In this document: in pieces, positions 25,801-37,600 of the stretch | Position numbering within the stretch: the first letter of the stretch is position 1 | Layout of the letters: each line of letters opens with the position of its first letter | DNA from: Lateolabrax maculatus | Lineage: Eukaryota; Chordata; Actinopteri; Acropomatiformes; Lateolabracidae | Direction of reading: 5' to 3' | Assembly (NCBI GenBank): GCA_031216445.1 | Contig: CM062197.1 | Span: forward strand, 2,498,501 to 2,562,500 | Length of the DNA: 64,000 bases | Translations under genes and position numbers: made by a program | Notes under the pieces: model-generated | Database searches by the model: none | What the model was told of the DNA's origin: nothing | The model's input: only the letters and a program-made list of their open reading frames with translations

Positions 25801-28533
25801 ACTGATATCAACTGATCAGTCCTCCTCCTCCTCATCAACAGTTTCTCTTTCTAGGAGAAAGTCACGTGTATCAAAATGACACTTTGAGATTAATATATTT
25901 TACAGTGCACAGCCAAGAGGTGGTCTCCCCAGTTAAGAATAATGAAAAAAGATAAAAATTGCCAATCAAGCCAAGGCAAGTAACATTTACTTAAACTGAA
26001 GGTGTGCTCCGGTGATTTAGTGATAGAAAAGCCAAAAAGTCCTACACTTCACATAATGCAACTCCCTGCCTGATCACTGATCTTTGCATGTAAAATCGGT
26101 GAATTGTCCCTTTAAGTCATTCAGTTTTGCTCAATCCACAATAAATAATAATTTTATACTCAAAACAATCCAACTGCATTTTAAATTCTAAATTTAAAGT
26201 TACCCCACACAGGCCTACTCTGTGTAGTTTTTGCAGTGTAAAATGTAAACTATGTTTGTGTATAATTATATTCATGCTTGTATAAATTATTAAAATCATC
26301 TTTGTGTGTTTGTGTGCATTTCAGGCCTCCATGTTTGTTGAGTGCATGTATTCTGTTTGCAGATTGTTGTTCGTGCCTACATGTGTCTCTCCTCTGCATA
26401 TATTACTGTCAGTGCGTATTCTGTGTGACTATTTGTGTGCCATATGCAGATTTCTGTGAACCCTTATTCTTCTTCCAGGGAGACAACTGTGATGAAGAAG
26501 ACTTCTGCGCCATCAGCCCCAACTGGACCTACGACAGGCGGACGCGACGATGGCGGCGCCTTGACTCCGCGACAGACATCCTTGGCTTGTCCGAAAGCCC
26601 CGCCGGTCCCCAGGATGTGTCCCTGTGTGATGTGAGCGACCGCCACGATGTGTGCTCCATCCACAGCTCCAGCAGCACTGAGAGCGAAGGCCACGACGGA
26701 CACCACAAGGGTCACAGACACGCCGCTGCCAGCACAACCCCCTCCACGACTGCTACCGCCAGCACCACAGACCAGGAGACCAGCAGGAGCTCCTCCCGCT
26801 GCTCCTCCACAAACAAGACGCCGTCCCTGGACACCTCGTTCAGTGGACCCCCCTCCCCTGGTGGAAGTGGAGGATCGTCCGCCATAATTCTGAAGGCCGA
26901 AGCTTGCTTCCCGGACAAACCACCCAGGAAGAAGGGCACCAGTTTGCTGAAGAAGATGGAGAAACTGAAGTTGAGGGGCACGACTGGCCTCCTCCTTTCT
27001 GCTCACAGTGGTGGGAGTAGCAGCAGGAGTCGGGCCCGGCAGGTCATCAGCAGACCAGTTCTGGTCCAGGAGGAGGAGAGCATGGACAGCCTGCACTGCC
27101 CGTCAAGGTGAGGATTGTGGATTACATCCCAGAAGTTCCTTTAACATTTACTCCTGTTTTAAAGCTATTTTCTCAACCCGAAGAAGTAGATTTTTAACCA
27201 GATCCCCGAGTTTCAGTTTCAAAAAAAGCTGATAGTTGTTCATTATGCTGTATCTTCCTGAATGTCTCCAGTCTGCAGGATCGACCCAACAGCCGCGCGT
27301 CTTCCTCGCCCTCGTCGCCTCACACCATCAGCAGCGGCAGCAGCAGTAACAGCAGTAACAGCCACTCAGAGAGTAGCAGCGCTGTCAGCACGCCCAGCCC
27401 CGTCACCCGGGTCAGGAGCAACTGCAAACGCTCCAACAGCGGGGTCGGGGTCGGGGTCGGGGCCACCCGGACCAACCAGAACCACACAGGGACAGAGGTC
27501 AGCACATTTCAATTAGTGTTACTCAAGTTTGTGTATAAAAACACTTTTATTTACACTTATTATTTGGTCTACATGGTCGAGATGACTGGAGTGAACCAGG
27601 GTTAGAACACAACCAATGGGACGTTTGTTGTCCCAAAACAAAAGGTTCACCCTGGGCTACAGTGTTCAACACTAAACCCACAGTTATAACAGAAAAAGAC
27701 CTTTTTAACTAAAGTGCTTTTACCACTGTGGCTGCAGAGCCTTTCAGAGTGATTACATCTCACACTAAGTGGTCTATACAGCACTGGGTGATCATTTAAA
27801 ATATTTCCATGAAGCCTACATAGATGGAAATTTTGAATAATATGCTGAAGGACAGTACAGCTGGTGGTTTTCCCCTCTCTGTATTTATTGATTACTATAT
27901 TCTGTCCTTATCTTTTCCTTTTAAACCTTCACTCGCTCATCTTTTCACCAACTCAGGACTACAGGAACCAGATCAACAACAACAACAGCAGCCACGAGAG
28001 TCTGGTCTTCCAGATCCCCCACGGACACAAACCGGGGACCTTCCCCACCTCCCTCGCCCACAAACACACCATCCTGTCCCCCATCATCGACAGCACCTCC
28101 GTCAACTGGAGGACCGGGAGCTTCCACGGTTACCGGGGGCGACACAGTAGCCGCCAGGGCACGTCGCCGCTGGCCACCGGTGACCAGGACCCCTCATCCT
28201 CTTCCTCCTGCGAGGTCGGAGTCCCCAGTCCGCTGGCTGCTCTGGATCATCGGCTGAGTGTCTATGACAACGTGCCCGACGACCAGCAGCTGTCTGGAAG
28301 TGAAGGCGGCAGCGGGGGAAGCGTCAGCGAGGCCGAACGGATGGGTGAGGAGTCAGAGGTGGGCCCACAGACTCTTACTCCTGTTCAGATATTTACATTT
28401 AGATACTTTTTTTTTACATATTTTGCAAGAAGTACTTCAACTTTATCTTCTCTGCCTCAGTATGCTTCAAACAAAGTGTTTGAAACTTTGGATGGGTCGG
28501 TGTGGGTGGGTGGGTGTGTGTGTGTGTGAGCGC

Positions 28534-28570
<37 letters not shown>

Positions 28571-28576
28571 TGTGTA

Positions 28577-28607
<31 letters not shown>

Positions 28608-31600
28608 AAGAGTGTGTGTGTGAGTGTGTGTGTGTGTGTGTGTGTAGAAACAGAGTGGAGCTGTCCGGTGCTGAACAGCTGACCTCTGTTGAGGGGCGTC
28701 TGTCCGTGGTGCTGAAGCCCAGACTGTCACTGTGTTTGCTGAGTGGGTTCAGAGGTCCAGATATACTGTATAACAGATTTTGATCCAGAATGAAAGAATT
28801 TGTTAGAGAGGGATAAACAGAAAATGACTTCTTCCTGAAGTAATTGATGAGTCACTGTTAGGGATCAACGTGTACAATATTTTATAGTTATTTTGTGTAA
28901 CAAGGCTGTAAAAGTCTGTCCATCTGTCCCCTTTAGTGAACGTTTTACAAAGTGCTTCGCTAATCAAATACAGATTCATCACACGTATCTAAAATAAAAC
29001 AGGCAACACAAGGAGGAGGCTCTCCCTCTCTCTCTGGATCTCATTCCTCTCCTTAAAGAAAGGATCAAATCTCCAATGAAAGTCTATAAAAATGCAGGTA
29101 ATTCAATCGAGGATATTGATTCTGCTAAGCTAAGCCCCATATTGAGTTGGAGTTTTCCCATAAAGCTAGAAATCATTTTGTGAGTGCTCGTATCAAATTC
29201 CATTTTAGATTGAAACTATACAATAATCTCTGACTGCCTACATTAATCATTTTGCCTCAGACGTGTTTCTCTCTGAAGGAGAAGAGGAGTCATTTGGAAT
29301 AAAGCTGGAACCCTCTTCGACAAAGAGATGGCAGCCACGGAAGTAAAAGTTGACATAAAATATTATAGAAGTCATTAGGTAATGGCTTTTAAGGAACCCG
29401 TTATTTTTTACTTCTGATCCTGATAAATTGAGTGATAACCTTTCCTCCAACACTGATGTATGGCAATGAAATCTTCAAATCTGCTGCATCAGTCAACTGA
29501 AAAGAAAGTTTTCTTTTTTTTTTGAATACAGTAGAAAAGCCCGTAACCAAAAGTTATGATTGCTGTAAGTTGTTGACGTTGGTGAGACATGTTAAAAGTG
29601 TCTTTTCAGGGACTTTTCTTGTGATTTACTCCTGAATTCTTCTCCTCTCTCAGGTGTGTCGGCTGTTGGCAGGTGAAGACGTTTTCTCGGCTCTGGACAG
29701 CGTTTTGGAGAGGATCAGCGACCTCCAACAACTGGTCACCACCTGGTCCGAAAATCTATCTGAGGACGACTGTCAGAGAGGTTCCTCCTCGTCCTCCTCC
29801 TCCTCCTCGTCTTCCTCGACTTCCTCTTCTTCCACCCAGGACTCCCCTGCTCACGGCTCCTCAGCCGCCGCCTCCCCCTGCCCCTCCTCCCCCAGCCACA
29901 TCCACCTGGAGGTGCAGCGTCCGGAGGAGGAGGAGGCAGAGGAGGAAGAGGAGGAGGCAGAGAGCCATGAGGAGGTACCGGTGAACGGAGAGGAGACGAA
30001 GACGAGCTCCCCGCAGCCCAGGAGCAGGTGAGGAAGCTTGGAGTGTAATGCAAGAAATAAAAACTGCAATCAAATCAAGTTTTATTTATAGAGCATATCG
30101 TATTACACAAGCAATATAACTTAAAGTGTTTCCCAAGTGTTGGTAAAAACAGATCAGGGTCATTTAAAAGATCCACACAAGGATTCAGGAAGTAGAAGGA
30201 CGAGTACACTGACATTAAAAGCTAATTTTTTGCCAGTACTGATTAGCCTAAAAGTCCAAGTCTAGGAAATCCAAACACATAATTGGACGTTTTTAGTTGC
30301 CCTGGGTATTTGTAATTGTAAGCCTTTGTATCCGGCAGGGCTGTTATAATGACAGTTATGGGGATTTATTCCCCCAGGCATCAACCACAGTTAAAGTGGA
30401 CTTACTGTGAGGCACTTAAGATAAAAGCAGAAACCTCATGCTGAATAGTTTTGATCGCCTCTTTATAGCGCTGCTTTTATATCTCGTAGCTGTTGCATAT
30501 TTGTTCTCAGATATAGAGCAGTAAAAAGTTATGAAGCTTCTCCTGAAATGTAAATTCAGCCACGCCATCGGTGCTTGGATGCTGATGGACGCTGCTTGTT
30601 TCTCCTTTTGAGAACGCACGTGTGTGTTGTGTCTCTGAACCTGCTTTTCAACCAAACTAACATCCACTAGTTAACAGGCATGTTTACATGATAACTGATA
30701 ATTATAGCTTTTAGCTCTAAGCATAAGCATGTCCACCATCTACAAGCATGTTGGCGTGCCGACATTAAGGTCGCATGCTACAGTAACATTAGTGTTCGCC
30801 TTAGGCAGTCACTTGGGCCAGCTGCTTTTAACATGGATATGTTTAAATACAGCTAAGCCTGACAAAGTCCAGCCTTCACTGATGAAATGTGAGCCAAATC
30901 TGACATCTTTTTGATTTTTGCATGATGAGTAGTAAACATCTTTCTCTTACTTATTTATTCCTTCAGCAGTTTGGTTTTCTGGTGTGTCAAGAGGATTACA
31001 GCCTCTTGTGGCCGCTTGCATGGCTCAATCAGGACTTTAATATTTTTTATGCATCTGTTTATCTATATTTAGGGTATCTAAACAATTAATAACATGTAGT
31101 TACATATAGTTTTTTTTCCACTAAATACTAGTGATCTGCTGTCAGAAACATTTAATTTATAAACGTAATATATTCTGCAAAGTAAAAACACTCATGCCAA
31201 CTCTGGAAGATAATTAGTTCCCATTTCGCTTGTTAAAATCTGGCACTTTCATGTGTGTGTTTGTGCATGTGTGTACTCATCTTTTCTGACTGCTGCTTCC
31301 AGCCGAGCGAGCCGGCAGCTACACTGGTCCAGCGAGCAGAGCCTGCCCTCCCTGCCCACCAGTCCTGGAGTGGAAAACCAGTCCGTCTCCCAGTTCCTCC
31401 TGCTGCAGAAACTCTCCCTGCTCAAACTCACCGCTCTGATGGACAAATACTCCCCGTCCAGCAAGCAGGGCTGGAACTGGTAAGAAGGGAAAGGGCAGGG
31501 GTTAGGGGAAGATTTTGGGTGATTTCATGCTCGAAAACAGCAGCGAGGGTTGAGCAGAGGTCGAGGGCAGAGTCAGCAGACGGGAGGGAGGTGAGGAGCA

Positions 31601-34600
31601 AAACTCTGTGAAAACAACAGCTTTCCTAGACTGTTTGCTCCTGCACAGCTGCATGGAGAAACTTCTTCAAGGAAACAACCATGGAAAGGAGGGCAGGTGG
31701 GCGGGCAGAGGGTAAATATTTCAGGCAGCCTATTTAAAAAAATTCATTCATTATTCATGGCTCAGGTGCAACCGTGCCTCGGCTTACAAAAACAACAGCA
31801 ACACGCTTCAAAAGGAATAAACTCCTTTCCAAATAAAACCTCTGGTGCCTCACCTCAGGAGTGGATTCCTGGGAAATCTGAGAGAGGTTTGGTTCCGTCG
31901 TCCTTTCTGCTCGCTGGTTAACTGCTGAGGCATTGTGGGTTATTGTAGGCCACTTTCTCTTCCCTCAGAGGGTCACCTTGTGTCTCACTCACTCAGAAGT
32001 ACCTCATAGGTCACAATGAGCAGAAGCAACAGTGTAGGTCCCTGTCATTCTGTCTTTAAATTACCTTATAGGGGCCGAACATGCAGGTGGTGAGGGAACA
32101 GCAAGCCTGAAGGGACAGTAGCAGTACGACAAAGGAGTGAACAACAAATTCACAATATTTGGGACACAAATTGAGGCCTGTGTCTTTTAATAAAGACTGT
32201 TGGGATCAAACTGAAGCTTGTTCTTGTTTGAAAAACAGGATGTTTTCAATGCACTTTTTATTGACATACATGGGTTTAATGGGATCAGGGTTTTGCCTCC
32301 TACACTATTTTTTTTTATGAATAAGCCCTCATGCAAAATTGCAATAATTTTTTAAGAATAATGAAACATTCACATATTCTGCTTGTTTACTCTGCTTAAC
32401 ATTTGTATTTTATAATGTGTTCTCAGCGAACACATGACCTGCTTGTTTTATATTTTGGAAGAAAACCAATTTGATTTTTGCAGACGTTGTTATGCTCAAT
32501 GAGATAAAGATGAATGTGGGAACTGAGCATAGAACAGAAAACCCTCCTGAAATTACTCCTCATAGATACAGTATTTAATTTTCAGGATCAAACCTATTCG
32601 GGGGGGCGGGGGGTTTGGGGGATTCAGGAAAAACAGCCGCTCTGTGGCAGCAGGTTAAAAAGCATCAGCAAGGCTTCCTGTAGTTCAGGTGTGCGTTTTT
32701 TTAGCATTAAAAAGGCTCCATTTGATCAAGTTTAAAGATTAATAAATCACATAAAAGGGAGAGGAAATGAACAGAAATCATGTCAAACCTGACCTCTGTG
32801 GAAAATCTGTTGAACAAAGTGCAAGGAAAAAACATGAAAATTACTTTTCTTACAGAAATTATGTGAACATAATGTTCTTTCACCTCGAACAAAAAGTGCA
32901 GGCAAGGAACAGCTCGCCTGGCTCCGTCCAAAGGTAACAAAATGCCTACCAGCACCTGTAAAGCTAAATCATTCACACGTTATATCTTGGTTGTTTAATC
33001 CGTACAAAAGCTGAAGCATAAAAACTGCGTGGAGCCAAGAAACGAAACATTTAAGAAACAAAACATTTAGATCGAAACACAGACAAAAACTAATCTGGAA
33101 ATGTCAGACATACAAATGTATCTGTCCCTACAGCACCGTTAGGATAAAGAAAAAACTCTTCAGGCTTCAACAATTTGCTTGTCTTGTCATTCCAATGATT
33201 TAATCACTGATGCTGAAACGAGTGTTAGATGGTTAAAAATACAGCAATTACCTGCTGATTGGGACGGCTGATACTCTGAGGCACTTTCCTCAAAATGGCC
33301 AGCTTGTTTCTGAGAGTCGCTGTTCGATATGAGGGATGGAAACAGAGGGATGGAATACCGTTGTCTCTTTGTGACTTGTGTTTTTTGGTGGACTTTTAAG
33401 ATCATCAGCCAAGTCGAGAAGAGGTTTCATTACTGATTGTTGGAGTGCTTTGGATTGCTCTATTCCCTCTTTTTTAACAAGACTATTACATGATGGCAGT
33501 TTTATCCAGAGTGCACTCTGCCCTACAGTTTTCAGTCAGAAGCTAAAAAGCATTGCAGCACTCTGTATGGTTTAACAACAAAAGCAGCAAGAAGTGTCCA
33601 AAGAAAACATTCACAGTCACTGGTATTAACGGTTAAAAGGTCGCTGATATCAGTTCAGAAACATGAACAAACTTCAGAACAGTCTTTCCAAAAGTCTGAT
33701 CTCTTTGATCAACGTCCATGGTTTCTCCATGCCTGCATGTTTTTCCTGCAGAGCTGATTTGAATGGCACACACATTTTAGCGATCACTGGGGAGTTATGT
33801 AATCAAAAAATGTTTATTTGGCTCTTCCTTCAAAAGCAAACGCATCCAACAGCAGCCAAGTTGAGCAATTTCTCACACTTGATTGGTTGAATTTAGAAAT
33901 TCCCACGATATTTGCAAAACAATTTTTGAGCATACAGCAATTTCCAAAACTTTCCCCTCAGCACGAGTCCATGCTGCTGGATATAATGGACGTCTCTGTC
34001 ACCTACAGGACTGTTCCTAAACCGCCGAGGAAGACCAAGGTGACGGAGGTGAAAGGCCGGCGGGTTTTTGAGGTTCCTCTGCTCCTCAGCGTCCAGCAGA
34101 CAGGAGAGCCACTTCCTCCCAGTATCCTCAGAGCACTGGTCTACCTGAGGACCGAGTGTCTGGACCAGGTAACTGATCCAAAGACCACAAGAGGCCTGCA
34201 GCAGTTTTAGGAACACTACAAGGTGCTGTTGGACATGACGTGATACAGAGTAAAACCTTTGAAGATCTGATGAAAACATTTTTAATGGAGGTGACATCGT
34301 GAACCACTTTTATAATAATAAAAATTTAAATAAATGTTATTGCAGAAGGCTTTTTTTGATACTTGAAAACAAACAGCCAGAGTAAAAAAAATTGAAAAAG
34401 AATTTCATGCATATAAAGCATGATATGCTTTTTACTAAACATTTTTACTTCTTTTGTATTGTGTTCCCTCTCAGGTGGGTCTTTTCCGTAAGTCGGGGGT
34501 GAAGTCCCGTATCCAGTACCTCCGTGAGCTGGTGGAGTCTGACCCAGACGGCGTTTCCTACGACGGTCAGTCTGCTTTCGACGTGGCCGACATGGTGAAG

Positions 34601-37600
34601 CAGTACTTCAGAGACCTGCCTGAACCCATCTTCACCAGCAAACTCTGCGAGACCTTCCTCCACATTTACCAATGTGAGCAGTTATCACTCATATCACGTG
34701 ACTAGCACTGAGAAGATAACATGTCCACTTGTGTGTTTGATTGCTCACTTAGTAAAATAAGCATTAAAGTATAATTAAAATACCTTCAACAGAAAACAAA
34801 AGGGAGATGTTTGACTCCATGGTGTATACAGGTGTTACCTATAATATAAGACAGCTGGCAATGTACCTTATATCCTCAAATAGTGGTTTATAGGGTACTG
34901 GGCCTTTATTTGAAACCAGCTTATATTAGAGGACTTTATTTCTATTATTACTTCTGTTTGATAACTATTTGGTCATATTTTATTCTGATCTATTTCCATC
35001 TGCCCTGTTAAAATTTTTGTTACTGCATTAAGCTGTTAATAGAAACTCAACACTTCCTGTATCCATTTCAAATTAAAATCCCTCTAGTGTTTCTGTGGAC
35101 AGAATCGCTCCATTTTTAAACAAAGCTTTTATTTTGAAATATGTGCAGTGCTGTGTAATGTGCATGGTATCATACATTTTTTCCAAAACATACCTTAGTT
35201 CTGAAATTAATTTAAAAACTAAGGATATATAGGATTATATTATTTCACAATAAAAGCTTAATATTCACAATAAAAGCTGTGTTAAGAAGATTTTAATCTT
35301 GCAGGAGAAAGAGAATCCATTACAGTAAACATTAAATTGTCTTTCTCTTCTTTTCCAAGTTCAGAATCATGTAAACTCTACACTGCATAGTTAAAATATG
35401 AACTGGTCAGCTTTCTGCCTGCAGATTTCCCAAAGGATCAGCAGCTGGTGGCGGCTCAGGCGGCCATCCTGCTGCTTCCAGACGAGAACAGGGAGGCGCT
35501 GCGAACACTGCTGTTCTTCCTGCAGGACGTGGTGGCCTGCGTGGACGAGAACCAAATGACTCCTACCAACATTGCTGTTTGTCTGGCGCCGTCGCTTTTC
35601 CACCTCAACACCCTGAAGAGAGACGCCAACACACCCAGGTGAGACCACAGACACTGTGAAAGATCCTTAAGGCAACAAAGCAATGACCTGCATCAGTTAT
35701 CTACTCAGTTACACTTACAGTTGTTTTGGTTATATTCTCCAAACCTTTTTGTGAAACTGATTTGCACATTTTATTTCTGCACACACCATCTCAGTAAAAT
35801 ATGGAAATGAGAGGAGGGTGTGTGGTGTCTGTCCCACATTGTCACAGTTACATAACTGCAGTTACATAAGACCTCTGCTGTTCGAGTCCACCATGTGTGT
35901 CTTGCTTTAATTTGATTTTGGTTTTGAGAACATGGGGATCATAACAATTCAAATATTTCTCTGAGTTGTTTTTTCTCCCAAACAGCTGGTTTTGCAGGTT
36001 TTAGTTTTAACTGCAAATTGTTCATATGATATTTCATCTGGAGTTCATTTTCTGACAACTTAGCTCATCAGTGCTGTGCTTTTCATCAGTTTTTGGATGT
36101 TGGAGTGTCCTTGAACACATCACCGAGGACAGGTTTTGAGGCTTTGTAGAAGTTATCAGGCTAAAACCACTTGTGTGATCCTTTTGAAGTAAAGTTTTTG
36201 AACAATCTGGGTCTAATATGTTTAGTTTTGTAGCGCTGGCAGCCATCATCCCTGTCAGTTGTCATGACATGTTAGTCCAACAGGACAGCAAAACAATCAC
36301 TCACATGATCACACAGGATGTGATTTCATTCTGTCAAAATTCTGTGCCAAGAGAGCTGAAAGAAATACTAAACTGTCTCCTTTTGTCACAGCTACAGCAT
36401 AATTAGTTTTTGGCTTCAGGCTGTGACTTCATGGTTCACTTTTAAATCCAAGCCTCTGATTTAGCTTCAGATCCTGACTTCACCTTGGGTTGGTGTGTGT
36501 CTGAGCGTGTGCGGTCGCCCACGGCAGGTTGCCATTTAGGTGCCACAGAAACATGTTTTTCTTCCTCCTTTTGTTGCTTCGTCACTCGTCAGGTTTCTAA
36601 ACTTCTCCTTTCTCACAGACGACCTCACCTCTGGACCACATCCAGCTGCTACACACTTTCACTCTGTAATGAAAAACCATCAGTTTGCACAGAGAACACA
36701 TTACATAACCTCCGCCGACTCCCATCTGGCCTCGGCTTCACTCCCTGATATGAAAGATATTTTCTATCTGCTCTTTAGCTTCCTGGGCAGGAAGTGAGAA
36801 AAGAGAGAGAGGGAGATGGGGAAGATAAAATGAGGGGAAAGAGTGAGACTGTAGAGGATGATAATGGCTGTGCAGTTGCTGATTTGTATTATTAGGACAT
36901 GAATCAAACTATTAGGAGACGCTGAGTCCAGTCAGTGTCTGCAGACCTATTCTTACTTGTTCCTCGGTTGTAGGATACATTCACTGTTGGTTCAAACTTT
37001 CCTCCTTCTTCTTCTTACTTCTTCTTTTATGCCACCAGACTCCCCTCCTCATCTCCATCCACCCTCACATCGTTTTCCTCGTCCACATTTTTATTTTGTT
37101 GCTGATATCCCCCTCATCCTTTCCTCACACGTCCTCCTCCGTGTGTTTTCTCTGGTCGTTCTTGTAATCCCTCTCCTTACACTAACTCCTCTTCCTCCCG
37201 TTTTCCCTCCTTTCCTTTCATCCCCACCTCTTCCTTCTTCCACTCTGGCTCTTTTCCTCCCTTCCGGCTGACAGTAGATGGAAATGAAATAACGACACAA
37301 TCAGCACTTTGTGGCCCCGTGCTCCTGGGAGCCAAAGTCCCTGCCTGTCAGAAATCATGTCACACTTTGTGCTGGGAACAATAACTCGGAAAATTGACTG
37401 CAGCTCGCAGCTGTTCTCCCACAGATCTATGAAATCTCTGCGTCTTTTGGCTCATGTTTCTGCTCTGACAGAACTTCCCACTCCCGCTCAGACATATACT
37501 TTTTAATGGTCTAACTACCGTCCGACCGGCTCGGTTTGTTTTAAGTGTTGCTGTTTAATTTCCCAGTTTTGCTGCACATCAAACAGTCCGCGCTGTTTGA

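Noticed and set aside
26278..26478. Extension of the exon 5 frame upstream to an ATG at 26278
   Set aside because: A Cys/Val/Leu-rich intronic read-through. The acceptor CTTCCAG at 26478 and phase continuity with exon 4 fix the exon start.
26464..27096. 210-codon antisense open frame opposite exon 5
   Set aside because: It is a shadow of the GC-rich coding exon on the plus strand; the plus frame has clear DLC homology and splice sites, and the antisense frame has none.
29736..30073. Antisense open frames opposite exon 8
   Set aside because: Artefacts of the TCC and GAG repeats, which rarely give stops in any frame.
36957..37300. Possible coding region of about 100 codons
   Set aside because: A CT-rich intronic stretch. 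The open frame reflects base composition and has no splice context matching the dlc1-like phases.
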